Positions 34,001 through 46,056 of a DNA stretch of 64,000 nucleotides are shown one piece after another. The DNA is from Kuschelorhynchus macadamiae (taxonomy: Eukaryota > Arthropoda > Insecta > Coleoptera > Curculionidae), in the NCBI GenBank assembly GCA_030620095.1, contig JAUTXW010000205.1, positions 1,240,001 to 1,304,000 of the forward strand. Direction: 5' to 3'. Each line of letters begins with the position of its first letter. Positions within the stretch are counted from its first letter, which is position 1. The translations under genes and the position numbers were made by a program. The notes beneath the pieces are model-generated. The model worked only from the letters and a program-made list of their open reading frames with translations, made no database searches and was not told the DNA's origin.

Positions 34001-35180
34001 TTAACAATATTGGATTTTTACCAAAATATTACCAGAACGTCCCCATACGACTCTTAATTCTTGTTCAAAATTTGAAGTCAATCGGGTTAGATTTTAAGCT
34101 ATGCCGCGAACTGACAGACAGACAGACCGACAGACGGGCCGACGGAATTGATAAAACATATTTTTTGGCTTCTAGGGACGCTAAAACGTTAAGATATTTA
34201 AAACCTGAGAGTGTGATTTTTTATTCGGCTGCCATTTTTTCGGCCATCTTGAATTAGTACCACAATTTTACTAGTTGATATCTAAACCATTAAACAGTTT
34301 TTCGGGTTGAATTTTTAAATATTTTATTAAGCCGCCATTTTGTTCTACCATCTTGGATTCGTACCAAAATGTTACCAGTTGATTCCAACATAATACTTGA
34401 TGTTTTTACGAAATTTGAGATAAATTGGACGAGTAGTTTTTTTAACAATATTTATTTTTTACATTTCACTAGACTGCCATTTTGTTTCGCCATATTGGAT
34501 TTCCACCAAAATGTTACCAGGTCATCCCAATACCTTAATTTTTTACCAAAATTTGAAGGCAAGCGGGTAAGTAGTCTTTAAGCTATGCCGCGAACTGACA
34601 GATGGGCAGACACTCAGACAGACCGACAGACTGACCGACGGAATTCATAAAACATATTTTTTGGCATCTAGCGACGCTAAAACGTAAAGATGTGTAAAAC
34701 CTGAGAGGGTGATTTTTTTCACGATTACAAACAATTTATTTGGCCGCCATTTTGTTCGGCCATCTTGAATTAGTACCATTATTTGACTAGTTGATCCCTA
34801 TACCACAATTAGTTATGGAACACAACTTGAAATCAAACCATTAAGCAGTTTTTCAGGATTAATTTTTATCAGTTGATTCCAACATTATACTTGATGTTTT
34901 TGAAAGATGTGAGATAAATTGGATGAGTAGTTTTTTAATAATATTTTTTTGTAATATTTCACTATTGTTTTGTTATAATGGATTTTTATCAAAATGTTAC
35001 CAGGTTATCCCTATGTAACACTTAATTTTTGACCAAAATTTGAAGTCAGTCGAGTAAGTAGTTTTTTAGCTACGCCGAGAACAATCAGACAGACAGACAG
35101 ACAGACAGACCGACGGAATTGAGAATGTTTTTCGTCATCTATCCTGAAACGTGAAGGTTACCATACAATATGAGGGTAGT
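34001..35180 (+). repeat. GAGGGAAGT-family repeat, two or more units in tandem
   Basis: Two or three partial copies run in series. GACAGACAGACCGACAG tracts occur near 34110, 34610 and 35090; GGCATCTAG or GGCTTCTAG follows each. CGCCATTTTGTT phrases occur at about 34334, 34476 and 34746. The last copy ends TATGAGGGTAGTAAAG near 35180. Confidence 0.75.
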
Positions 35181-36060
35181 AAAGAATAGTTACATAGTTA
35201 TTTGTTTATATGTTTTGTTTGCTAACACAAAAGCCATCATTCTCTTGAATAGCTAATCATGCTCAAAAAAGAATTTATGACAATAAATCGGATTTATTCT
35301 TACATTTAAAAATCGTTCAGATTGGAGTGAAAATAAATGTTTTAATCTCAGACAATTTTCAGCCTTACATATATACATATACACAGTCATTCACTTACCT
35401 TATTTACACAAGTAAAACCACTGCTTCGATAATTGTATTATTATTGATATTATTTATTTTTATAACTTTAGTTATATTGTCTATAAAAAAATAAATATAT
35501 TTATAAATGTTTAAACATTTTGTTTTGCCATATAGGATTCGGACTCAAATATTATCAGTTTATTCATGTTTCGCACTCAATTTATTTTGCAAAATTTTAT
35601 AAGTAGTTTTTGGATACTGATTTTTAAAAATTTTTTTATACCGCCCTTTTTCACCATAATCGCACCGTACTAATATTTTACCACTTTATTCCTATATGAG
35701 GCCCATTGGAAACGCATTTTCTTAATATTTGTTTTTTGTTAACATTTCATTCGTCCGCCATTTTAAATTTGTAGCAAAATATTACCATTCCATCCCCATA
35801 TAACTCTTGATTTTTGAGCGAAATTTAAAACAATCGTATATTTTGCGCTATGCCGCACAGTAGCAGAACGGCATGGCAGCCTGACGAAAATGGGAAATGT
35901 TTTTTTTCACGATTACAATATTTCCCTCTAACAACATGACATATGGAAAGTTCCCCTCTTTTAGTTATTAATCTTACTTTGCTTAAATAAAAATATTTAG
36001 AAGCAATGACGTCATGAAAGAAGTGGATAATTATGATCAAGATTTGTTAGGTTCAGTTTA
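35181..36060 (+). repeat. Dispersed repeat, paralogue of 30820-31440, plus family tail
   Basis: The ACCACTGCTTCGATAATTGT block (about 35413) and its downstream context match 30820-31440. The CGATTACAATATTTCCCTC tail appears near 35913. Confidence 0.65.
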
Positions 36061-37204
36061 AAAATTGAAGACAAAGCCATACCTTTCATTAGGAAAGTTG
36101 TTAGAGTTGGGACAGATGAAATGAAAGGTTAATTAGAGCTTAATGCATTAGACTCCACTGAGAAACCTAATATATTGCATTTAGTAGATTAGTATATCTT
36201 ATTCGAAGAACAAAAAAGCCTCATAACAAAAAGAAATTATATAATATATAAACAAAAAGTTGCCATAAAAAAATTTATTCTAGGAACCTTGATAAAAAAA
36301 ATTACTGAAATGTGATATCAATTCGTGGTTTATATCGAATATTTAAAAAAATGAGGAAGTAAACGCATTTACAAAATATGACCAAGTTGCACACATAGCT
36401 TTAAGCCAGGCACCCAACTTTTGAACAAACTGTAATACTGCCTTTAAACTTGTTTGTCTCAGGTGTAGCTGTATTTTTTTTTTAATGTGAAGAAAGCGTC
36501 TATTTCTATGCTAAATTGTAGATTCTCACCTCTAATCCCGTCCCAGTAATCCTTCAAAACAATTCACAATGAACGATCTCAGGTAAGTGATTTTCCACTG
36601 TTACTGTAACTTTAACTGACCAGAACCAATGACTATAAAACTACATACAATAATAATGTGAAAAAAATTACGGGTAGTACTTCTGTGAATGGCTGTTACT
36701 TTTTATAATAAAGCTGTTTGCAAATGTTAATTTCCTACATCTCAATTATGTCCAAGGTTCCTACGTAACAGTAGGTCTTTTTTATGAGACATATTTATAT
36801 GTTGTTTTTATATATTGATTTTTAATATTCGCTGAACTTTGCTACCTCTATTATTTTATTTATTATATAGGTGTTAATCGCAACCTAGGAAATTATAGAT
36901 TATAACTAACGTTTACACTTTAAAATTAAATATTAAAAGCTCGTGAGGCTGTAATGCGGAGCATCAAAAGTGTTTTTACGATTGCAGTACTTCTTTCATA
37001 CGAGGGTAGTAAAACTGACAGAAATACTGCCATGAGAGGGAATTTGTAGAAGAAAGGAAAAGAGAGAACATTAATTGCATTTGTCTATAACCCCGTCGTG
37101 AATAGACACTAGCTTCGCAATGAAAGTTTTTTTTTGGTTTTTTGCTTAACATTCTAGTGTTTTAGCCACAATATCTGTAATAATTTTATTTTTACAAAAA
37201 GGAA

Positions 37205-37208
<4 letters not shown>
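36061..37208. other. Mostly unassigned stretch
   Basis: No gene supported. A short tail of the GAGGGAAGT family is at about 36975-37016 (ACGATTGCAGTAC, ATACGAGGGTAGTAAAA). ATG at 36569 followed after five codons by GTAAGT could be a tiny first exon, but nothing else supports it. Confidence 0.4.

Positions 37209-37251
<43 letters not shown>
37209..37251. repeat. (TA)n microsatellite, left border of MLE-4
   Basis: A TA run that ends exactly where the inverted repeat of MLE-4 begins (CAGTATGTCCCAG). Confidence 0.95.
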
Positions 37252-37254
<3 letters not shown>

Positions 37255-37869
37255 TATGTCCCAGATTCGCTTCTCTATATCTCGGCTCCTATTATACCTA
37301 CAGCATAGATTAAATGGGGAAAGTTTTAAAGGAAACTTATTGCATTCGATATCTGGCTTCAGATTTACGATCGATCAATAAGTTTGGGAAATATCGGCGA
37401 AAAACCGAAAATGGCAGATTTCGTTTTTCGCCAGTATATCCAGAACGGTAAATTTGACAGCTGTCAAAATGTGACATTATTCGGACACATTTCTAAGACA
37501 AATAAGATGGCGTATACGACACGTCTTTATTGTTTTTTGTTAACCCGCAACCCGCCTCACCTTTCATTTTTCTTATGACCGCCATATTGGATTTTTCGAT
37601 TTTTGGAAAGAGCCTAAAATTTCCAGTCTAGTGATATCTCACAATTGCATTAAAGATTTTAGTGTCATCAAAATATCACAATTCGTAAATTAGGTTTCAA
37701 CGTTTTTAAAGGAGGCCATGATTTATTTGTCACAAGATTACATTAATAAGTAAGTAATGTATTGAACGCATTGAATTTTCAATACAACATGAACGTAAAT
37801 AACGACTTAAAAAATCTAAATGATCTTTAACTACTTTGTAAGTGGGTAACATTAATTTGCATCCAGAAA

Positions 37870-38289
37870 TTTTTGACAATTGGTGACTGTTTTTCGTACA
37901 ACCCTGGTAAGTGCATTTTGGTTAATATTTCTAAATGTGTCCAGAACTCTTTGTCTCAGGATTTCTATGGTCACGGGGGGATCAAATTCACAGATTCCAT
38001 TCTTCGTGTGACCCCAGAGGTAGAAATCCAAGGGCGACAGGTCAGGGGATCTAGGAGGCCAAGATATTGGACTATTTAAAGAAATTATTCTTTCATCAAA
38101 CTGCTCTCTTAAGAAGTTCCTGACTTGAATGGTATTGTGAGCCGGACATCCGTCTTGTTGAAACCAAGTTCTTATTATCTTCCGTTAGAATAGCTCGTAA
38201 GGTTGGTACAACCTGGTTTCGCAAAAGCTCTAGGTACCTCTGCCTGTTTAGGTTGTAGTCAAACAAAAATGGTCCAATAAGTCGATTTC
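37870..38289 (-). pseudogene. MLE-4 transposase, exon 2 (C-terminal DDE part)
   Basis: After the acceptor TTTCAG at 38290 the minus strand reads NRLIGPFLFDYNLNRQRYLEL in part, then a frameshift, then WFQQDGCPAHNTIQVRNFL (second Asp). SWPPRSPDLSPLDFYLWG follows (third Asp), then EILRQRVLDTFRNINQNAL. Joining the phase-1 donor to this acceptor restores GIIGNRLIGP, the expected continuous family motif. The intron from the near copy is about 802 bp. It is nearly intact apart from the frameshift at about 38165. Confidence 0.85.
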
Positions 38290-38300
38290 CTGAAATGATT

Positions 38301-40821
38301 AATAATTTATAAATAGGTGCCCAACAGTCAAGGGCGGCAGGGTCGGCCGGGTGGTACTAGAAACTATAAATTATAAAGGGAAAATTATCTTTATTAAAAA
38401 GTAGATATTTTCTTTCCAAAAATAATTATCGAAACATCCCGTAATGAATGAGCTTGTATACAGTTGAAATCGAAAACGTATTTGATTAGCGGGAAGTAAT
38501 AGCCGTAATAAATTATTTTATTGGTATTGCATATTAATTTCGGAAATACTAAATCAATTTATTTCAGTGATATAATAATCTTAAAGAAGTACACCGTGCC
38601 TAAATAAAACATAAAATATCAAAAGAACAAACCCCTTGCGCTTTAAAATTTAAATTATTCGGAAATACAGCTGAACGCCTTTCTATAAATTATAATGAAA
38701 ATCGAAAAATAATTCGACATTTGATTAATATGGTATTTTTTTCATAACGCAAGAACTAGGCTTCCCGGGTAATAATAAATCATTAAATTCAGACAATCAA
38801 AATAATTTTAGAGAATTAGCTAAATCTGCAGAAAATTTAGATAAAGTGTTAATAAATTTATAGAACCCAATTCTATTTTTATAGGTTCTTCGAAACTACA
38901 ATACAAAATGATTGAATAAAAATGTAATATAATATCAAAAAAATAAGATGACTGACTAGAGTAGAACGTTTTGCTTTTTTTTAATAGATTATACTCTTTT
39001 AGTATCATTAAAGAACTAAACGAAAAAAAAAAGATTATTATTTGACCATCATCTGGTGCCTATTTAAAAAATATTGGTTAGATTAACTTACCAATGATCC
39101 CACACCAAACGTTACTTCCAAATCTGATCTGCAGACGTCTCTCTGCCACTTCGTAAGGATTTTGCACAGCCCAATGATGACGGTTGTGCCTATTAAAGAC
39201 TCCACAATTCATGAACCTGCTCTCATCGGACCACAAGACATGATTTACAAAATCAGGTTTTTCATTACATCTCCTAGTATACCACTCACAGAACTGTAGT
39301 CGTCTTGGAAAATCGGTTTCCTTAAGTCCTTGTACTATTATGGATTTGTATGGATGGTACTTATTCTTTTTTAAAACTCTCTGTACTGTTGATTTTGGCA
39401 CATTAGTTTCCTGTTCTACAGTTCTTACCGATGCACTAAGGTTTTCGTTGATAGCTTGTAAAATGCTTCTGTCTCAATTTTCATTGTTATTATTGTATCC
39501 GCTTCTAGGTTGTTCGAAGCCACCATGGTTAATTAAATCAACTACGATTTTCCTGAATTTAATAATTTATAAATAGGTGCCCAACAGTCAAGGGCGGCAG
39601 GGTCGGCCGGGTGGTACTAGAAACTATAAATTATAAAGGGAAAATTATCTTTATTAAAAAGTAGATATTTTCTTTCCAAAAATAATTATCGAAACATCCC
39701 GTAATGAATGAGCTTGTATACAGTTGAAATCGAAAACGTATTTGATTAGCGGGAAGTAATAGCCGTAATAAATTATTTTATTGGTATTGCATATTAATTT
39801 CGGAAATACTAAATCAATTTATTTCAGTGATATAATAATCTTAAAGAAGTACACCGTGCCTAAATAAAACATAAAATATCAAAAGAACAAACCCCTTGCG
39901 CTTTAAAATTTAAATTATTCGGAAATACAGCTGAACGCCTTTCTATAAATTATAATGAAAATCGAAAAATAATTCGACATTTGATTAATATGGTATTTTT
40001 TTCATAACGCAAGAACTAGGCTTCCCGGGTAATAATAAATCATTAAATTCAGACAATCAAAATAATTTTAGAGAATTAGCTAAACCTGCAGAAAATTTAG
40101 ATAAAGTGTTAATAAATTTATAGAACCCAATTCTATTTTTATAGGTTCTTCGAAACTACAATACAAAATGATTGAATAAAAATGTAATATAATATCAAAA
40201 AAATAAGATGACTGACTAGAGTAGAACGTTTTGCTTTTTTTTTAATAGATTATACTCTTTTAGTATCATTAAAGAACTAAACGAAAAAAAAAAGATTATT
40301 ATTTGACCATCATCTGGTGCCTATTTAAAAAATATTGGTTAGATTAACTTACCAATGATCCCACACCAAACGTTACTTCCAAATCTGATCTGCAGACGTC
40401 TCTCTGCCACTTCGTAAGGATTTTGCACAGCCCAATGATGACGGTTGTGCCTATTAAAGACTCCACAATTCATGAACCTGCTCTCATCGGACCACAAGAC
40501 ATGATTTACAAAATCAGGTTTTTCATTACATCTCCTAGTATACCACTCACAGAACTGTAGTCGTCTTGGAAAATCGGTTTCCTTAAGTCCTTGTACTATT
40601 ATGGATTTGTATGGATGGTACTTATTCTTTTTTAAAACTCTCTGTACTGTTGATTTTGGCACATTAGTTTCCTGTTCTACAGTTCTTACCGATGCACTAA
40701 GGTTTTCGTTGATAGCTTGTAAAATGCTTCTGTCTCAATTTTCATTGTTATTATTGTATCCGCTTCTAGGTTGTTCGAAGCCACCATGGTTAATTAAATC
40801 AACTACGATTTTCCTGAATTG
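38301..40821. repeat. Recent 1.26-kb tandem duplication inside MLE-4
   Basis: 38301-39560 and 39561-40821 are almost identical. By eye I find one substitution (TAAATCTGCAG versus TAAACCTGCAG) and one extra T in a T run. The unit covers the transposase intron plus most of exon 1. The sequence TTTCCTGAA lies at all three boundaries (about 38286, 39549, 40810), suggesting microhomology at the breakpoints. An assembly artefact is possible. Confidence 0.9.
39092..39560 (-). pseudogene. Duplicated copy of MLE-4 transposase exon 1 (C-terminal part)
   Basis: The 107-residue open segment at 39401-39078 is identical to the one at 40662-40339, 1261 bp away. It has the same GTAAGT donor (39091). Its upstream HTH part is cut off at the duplication junction near 39560. 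Splicing from here to the acceptor at 38290, or from the outer copy to the same acceptor skipping this one, would both keep phase. Confidence 0.85.
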
Positions 40822-40955
40822 GGTTTATGAGGCTGCCGTCATTCGGGGTACATCTCCAAATACCTTGCTGAGGTAATGTCGGCGTTTCTGTACGATTGAA
40901 AATACAGAGCTAACATGTCAACCTTTTCTTCACTTAAATACCGAATGCCGGCCAT
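40353..40955 (-). pseudogene. MLE-4 transposase, exon 1 (HTH and start of DDE domain)
   Basis: ATG at 40955-40953 opens MAGIRYLSEEKVDMLALYF, then NADITSARYLEMYPE, the DUF4817 helix-turn-helix. A TGA replaces the expected Arg codon, a 1-bp deletion follows near 40828, and a second TGA replaces Arg after NNNEN; both TGAs fit CGA-to-TGA decay. From MPKSTVQRVLKKNKYHPYK (40662) the frame is open through DFPRRLQFCEWY, VLWSDESRF (first catalytic Asp), NRHNRHHWAVQNP and RFGSNVWCGIIG. It ends at a GTAAGT donor at 40352 in phase 1. Confidence 0.85.
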
Positions 40956-41619
40956 TTTCTATAGGTTTTGACAATTTATGTGTCAGATTTATGATTTTAT
41001 TGGGATAAAAGCGTACCTACTACTTATTAAAACACAGCTTTGATACTTTCAACTATTTAACTTAATGTCAAAGTCAAAATACAATTTTGTTACAGATAAA
41101 TCATGGCCTCCTTAGAAAAGTATTGAGAGCTAACATTACTTTACTTTAAATCATTAGAAAAAACTGAAACCTAACTTTACGAAGTGTAATATTTCAAAGA
41201 TATTAAAATCTTTGATGCACTTGTGAGATATCACTAGACTGGAAATTTTAGGCTCTTTCCAAAAATCGAAAAATCCAATAAGGCGGCCATATGAAAAATG
41301 AAAGTTGAGGCGGGTTGCGGGTTAACAAAAAACAATGAAGACGTGTCGTATACGCCTTCTCATTTGTCTTAAAAATGTGTCCGAATAATGTCACATTTTG
41401 GCAGCTGTCAAATTTACCGTTCTGGATATACTGACCAAAAACGAAATCTACCATTTTCGATTTTTCCCCGATATTTCCAAAAACAATTGATAGATCGTAA
41501 ATCTGAAGCCGGATATCGAATGCAATAAGTTTCCTCTAAAACTTTCCCCATTTAACCTTCGCTGTAGGTATAATAGGAGCCGAGATCCCGGTGTAGAGAA
41601 GCGAATCTGAGACACACTG

Positions 41620-41623
<4 letters not shown>

Positions 41624-41692
<69 letters not shown>
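41624..41692. repeat. (TA)n microsatellite, right border of MLE-4
   Basis: TA run of about 69 bp beginning about 4 bp outside the right tip of MLE-4. Together with 37209-37251 it represents the split target. Confidence 0.95.
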
Positions 41693-41694
<2 letters not shown>

Positions 41695-41829
41695 CCCACG
41701 GGTCGATCAGGGCCTATGCCTATATACAAACGTGGACAGGGTAGACCGGATAAATATATGATTAAAACAAAAGGGTAAACGAGGTATTGCGTAAGCTGAT
41801 ATCAATCTATACAGGTTAATATTCATCTT

Positions 41830-42775
41830 GCAAAAATGTTAATTAATAACCCTGAATACATCTGCAAAGATCAAAAATCTAGACAGTGTTGTTGTGATTT
41901 AATAATTCTGCATTGCATTGTTCACCAACAAAACTTGTGCTTTAGGTCTATTCGCCTGAATAATGTTATAGATGTGGTAGTAAGTACCATCAATTTCATT
42001 AGATTCCGCGGTGTTAACCATTGCCAGTTTAAAGCATTTTTGGATGAACTCTTTTCAGAATACGATGATGTTACATACTATTGCGAAATAAGGTGGCTAA
42101 GCCAAGGTAAAATGCTAAAAAATGTTATGACCTTAGAAAAGAAAAAGCTGATTTTATGGAAATGAAAGAGAAAACATTGCCGCAAAGGTGTGATCGAACA
42201 TGGCTTTGTGACTTGGCATTCTTGCTAGACATCACAGGACACTTAAACGGCCTGAACTTAGAGCTTTTCAAAACAAAATTCGCTTGTGAGAAACACAAAT
42301 GAGAAGTAAAAACTGTTTTCACTTTTAAACATTATCCAGTCACGAAAATATTGAATACGATCGCTATGCTGAAGAACTGAAACTACTGTCAGAGCAATTT
42401 ACTGATCGGTTTTCCGATTTTAAGAATATGAATTGCACACCACTGCATATTTTTGCAAATCCTTGTAAGTGTAATGTGGAAGATGCTGCGCTTCACCTAC
42501 AAATCGAGTTGATCGAGCTTCAAGAGGCACATATTTGAAGTCTAAATTTGATGATGTGGAACTAAACGAATTTTACAGAACATACCTTTCCGAAGAAAAG
42601 TATCCACAGCTGAGAGATTTCGACATTCGATAGCACGTATAAATATGAGCAACTTTTTTCAATCATGAAAATTAATTAATTTAGAAAATTAATTTAGACA
42701 CTTTGCACCTATGTACTAGTGATATTGACACCAATATTGATAATATTTTAGTCAATTTCTCTAAAACTGATTGAG
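41830..42775 (+). pseudogene. C-terminal part of a hAT-superfamily transposase
   Basis: The plus-strand frame from 41836 holds CIVHQQNLC, VVSTINFIRFRGVNHCQFK and EIRWLSQGKML. After frameshifts come DLAFLLDITGHLNGLNL-like pieces, a decayed central part, LNEFYRTYLSEEKYPQLR near 42560, and the dimerisation (hATC) signature STYKYEQLFSIMKIN near 42635-42680. Insects and vertebrates carry this type as ZBED/GTF2I-repeat-like genes. The zinc-finger BED and N-terminal parts are absent, and no TIRs were seen. Multiple stops: dead. Confidence 0.8.
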
Positions 42776-42799
42776 AATAAGTAAAAGTAAGAATATTGT

Positions 42800-44135
42800 T
42801 ATAAGCTTCTTCAGTTTTTCATCAGTTAATACTATAGAAAATGGCAGTTGCTTGTGTATTTAATTTTGGAGCGTAATAGGCTCCTGAAGTTTGTTTTTCT
42901 GATTTTGATCCATCAGTGAATATAACCAGGTAGTTATTTTGGTATTTACTTAGGAGTTCATTAAACTTTAAATTGCATAGGTGTGGATCATGGGGATAGT
43001 TAGGGATATGTATCTCTAGGTTAACGAATATTCTATTATATTCCATTTCATATAATGTTTTGGGTTTTGAGAGTATAGAGTTGAGATAACCCATATCGTT
43101 GCATTCTTCATAGGCAACTGTCAAGGCTGGAGAGTTTTTTCTTTGCCAGTATCGACGGGTCACTTTTTTGTTGAATAAATTTTTGTTGGGGAATGATGAC
43201 ATAATACCTAAACATATTTTAATAGCTTTGTATTGAATTCTGTCTAATTTTAACAAATGAGACTAAACTTATAACATGCTGTGCTATAAAAAATGCTATC
43301 AAAACTAAAACTGATCTTATGAAGGTCCTATAAAAAGCAAAGCTAATTCTTGTCTTGCTCCCTTATTTTTATATGTTCGATATGTTCCCTCTATAATAAT
43401 TTGCAATCCATAACAGCACCCAAATATTTATAACTGTTACGTACCGTGAAAATTCTTTGATTTAAGGTAATATTATCTAGTTTTTCTGGTAAAAAATACG
43501 ACCGCAGAGTTTGAATTTGAAATTGTAAAACCATTTATGAAACACCAATCTTGACTGCAATAAAAAACTGCTTTAATTTATTTACACTACTTTGATAGTC
43601 CTTTTAACTTCCATATATCACAAAATCGTCGGCAAACTGTAGTTCTGTAATATCATTACTCTATAAATATAGATATTAAATACTAATGGACTTAAGACAG
43701 ATCCCTGAGGAATACCTTGAGAAGTGGATCTTGAACCCATAATTCGAATGCCATTATAATATAAATTTAAAATTGTAAATATAACCTGTTCTGGTATATT
43801 TAGGTATTTAATTTTTTTACCGAGAATCTCAAGAATGACACTTCCGTATTCTGATTTGATGTAAATAAAGATGCCACCTGTGCATTTATTTTCTGTCAGT
43901 CCCAACTGAACGTCAGTAGTCAAGTGGGTTATAGCGTCAGCTCTACCCATACGTGGCTTAAAACCATATTGATTTGAAGGCAGAATTTTGTTTTTTATTA
44001 GCCAATATTCGAATTTAATCAATCTTTCGAAAGTTTTTGTTATACACGACATAAGGGTAATTAGTCGGAATGAATCTTGACAAATGAAATCTCTAACTGG
44101 CTTATAAATTAAGGAGTCAGAGATACCTACAATTT
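42800..44135 (-). pseudogene. LINE with RNase H domain, I-like (LINE-4), main segment
   Basis: Minus-strand blocks: RLITLMSCITKTFERLIKFEYW (44060 on), LPSNQYGFKPRMGRADAITHL, then SQGIPQGSVLSPLVFNIYI (43735-43660) and, after a frame change, LQFADDFVIYGS with the catalytic Asp pair at about 43636-43625. Next is the thumb region with SYKYLGAVMD, then LDRIQYKAIKICLG (43250), and an RNase H start NYLVIFTDGSKSEKQTSGAYY at 42950-42880. The RNase H domain stops early at about 42800, next to the hAT fragment, so the 3' end is lost. Presence of RNase H separates it from LINE-1, 2 and 3. Confidence 0.8.
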
Positions 44136-44154
44136 TGTAAAAAACAATTTTCTC

Positions 44155-44285
44155 ATAAAACCTTTTACATTATCACAAGTGGAAAAAGCCACTAAAAAAC
44201 GGGAAAACACCTCCCCAGGTCTTGACGATATATGTTACCCTATGTTGCGAAAAAGCTTAATTAGATATAATAATCTGCAGAAAAT
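44155..44285 (+). pseudogene. Inverted 5' segment of LINE-4
   Basis: Plus-strand frame IKPFTLSQVEKATKKRENT, then SPGLDDICYPMLRKSL. This is the region expected just upstream of the RT segment that starts on the minus strand at about 44130. The strand therefore flips at about 44135-44155, as in 5' inversions from twin priming. Confidence 0.7.
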
Positions 44286-44929
44286 CAAGTTTTAACAAGT
44301 ATCAGATGTCTTTGTCTACAGTACTCTCTGTGTATTACACAAAAGTACGTTTTTTGCCTGCCTCTGGTATTTTCAGTTTTTTCTGTAAAGTTTTTACATA
44401 CAGGACCTCTACTGTGAGTTGCCCTTTCTCTCTGTCTGAACTAGATTACGTTCATTAAAAAAAAACGTACAGCTTTCTCTTTGAACTTTAACATATTTTT
44501 TTTTATTTTTGGTAATTCCGCTTAGACATAGAGAGGCCAAATCCCAGGGGAGGCCTTGCTTACCAACCTAAAGACTAGAATAAATACGAAGAAAGGGACC
44601 CTGTTTGGTTATCACTAGGGATTCGTATTTACAAAAGATATGCAAATATGCGAATAAATGCGAATTTTTAATTTTTTGTTACGATTTTTTTGTAAATTTA
44701 CAATACACAAGTGGAAGTTCCTACTATATGGAAGATTCGATTAGCAAGCTGGTACTTGAATAAAGACCCATTTAATTTCCAAAATAAAGATGGACAATTG
44801 GAGGCTTCACTTTGAAAATATCCGAAACAAAATAGATCATAAACCATTAAATGTATTTAAAACCAGACATCCTAAAGAAGAATCGTGTGCAGAAAGATGT
44901 AAATGTATTTCAAGTCAACCAGGTCTTTT
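44286..44929. other. Unassigned AT-rich stretch
   Basis: No gene or recognisable repeat was seen. May include further LINE-4 inverted sequence or its flank. Confidence 0.35.
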
Positions 44930-46005
44930 TACTGTTTTACTTCCCTCGTAAAAGGGCCCTAGATACCGAGAAACATGTTTTCTCAATTCCGTGGGTCTGT
45001 CTGTCTGTCCGTCTTTTCACGGCAAAACTTAAAAACTATACCTGATTGACTTTGGTAAAAATCAAATAGGGCAAAGCAAAATGGCAGCCTAGTGAAATGC
45101 TAAAAAATAAATATTAGAATGCAAAAAGGCTACTAATCAAAATTTGCAAAAAATCAAGTATTATGTAGGAATCAACTGGTAACATTTGTCAAGGAATCCA
45201 AGATGGCGGAACAAAATGGCGACTTTATAAATATTTAAAAATTCAGCCTGAAAAACCACTTAATGGATTGATTTCAAATTTTGTGCCATAACTAAATGTA
45301 GTATAGAGATTAAAGATGGCGGAGCAAAATGGCAAATAAAATGCGTATAATTGCGAAAAAAGCATCCTCTCAAATTTTACATATCTTCACGTTATAGCGT
45401 GCCTAGATGCCAAAAAAATATGTTTTATCAATTCTGTCGGTCCGTATGTCGATTTGTCTATCTATTTGTTTGTTCGCGGCATAGCTTAAAACTACTTATC
45501 AGATTCAAATTATCAATCACTAAATTAATTAACGATCATATGGGAATGACCTGGTAAAAATCTAATATGCCGGAACAAACGGTAGCCTAGTGAAACGCTA
45601 AAAAATATTACTAAAAAAAATAATTATCTAATTTACCTCAAATTTGCACAAAAATCATGTATTACGTAGGAATGAATAACATTTTGGTATGAATAAAAGA
45701 TAGCAAATTAAAATGGCGTCCTCATAAAAAATATTTAAAAAATGGCGGAACAAAATGGCGGGCAAAAAAAATTATTCATTTGACTTTAAATTTTGCAGAA
45801 AACTTAATTTAAAATGTGGTGTAGGGATAAACTGGTACGAATTCAACATCACGTAAAAAATGGCAGTGTGTATCAACGTAATAACTAATTATTGAATTTA
45901 TATTAAATTATGCTCAAGTCTCAAGTGTGGCAAAGGTAGAAACTGGTAACTTGGTAGGTATCCAATACCATGGAACAAAATGGCACCTATAAAAGTGTTT
46001 CAGAA
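44930..46005 (-). repeat. Dispersed repeat, GAGGGAAGT family, several inverted units
   Basis: Starts TTTTACTTCCCTCGTAAAAG, then GTCTGTCTGTCTGTCCGTC and GGCAAAACTTAAAAAC. Unit phrases AAAATGGC and GGCGGAACAAAATGGC recur through the stretch. It ends at a (TA)n tract. Confidence 0.75.

Positions 46006-46008
<3 letters not shown>

Positions 46009-46056
<48 letters not shown>

Larger units (their letters stand above)
37252..41619 (-). mobile_element. Mariner-type transposon with intron and internal duplication (MLE-4)
   Basis: The tips are CAGTATGTCCCAGATTC and, inverted, CAGTGTGTCTCAGATTC. Arms of about 500 bp follow (37252-37740 and about 41100-41619) with matching GCCGAGAT/ATCTCGGC, CAGCTGTCAAA and CACTAGACTGGAAATTTTAG. 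(TA)n lies directly outside both tips, so the element sits in a TA microsatellite. Between the arms is a minus-strand transposase gene whose middle part is tandemly duplicated. Total length 4368 bp. Confidence 0.9.

Noticed and set aside
36569..36583. ATG, five codons, then GTAAGT: possible mini first exon
   Set aside because: No partner exon, promoter or conserved context; a GTAAGT after an ATG is expected by chance in this length of DNA.
39340..39576. Plus-strand frames of 78 and 91 codons (also at 40601-40876)
   Set aside because: They are antisense shadows of MLE-4 transposase exon 1, duplicated with it.
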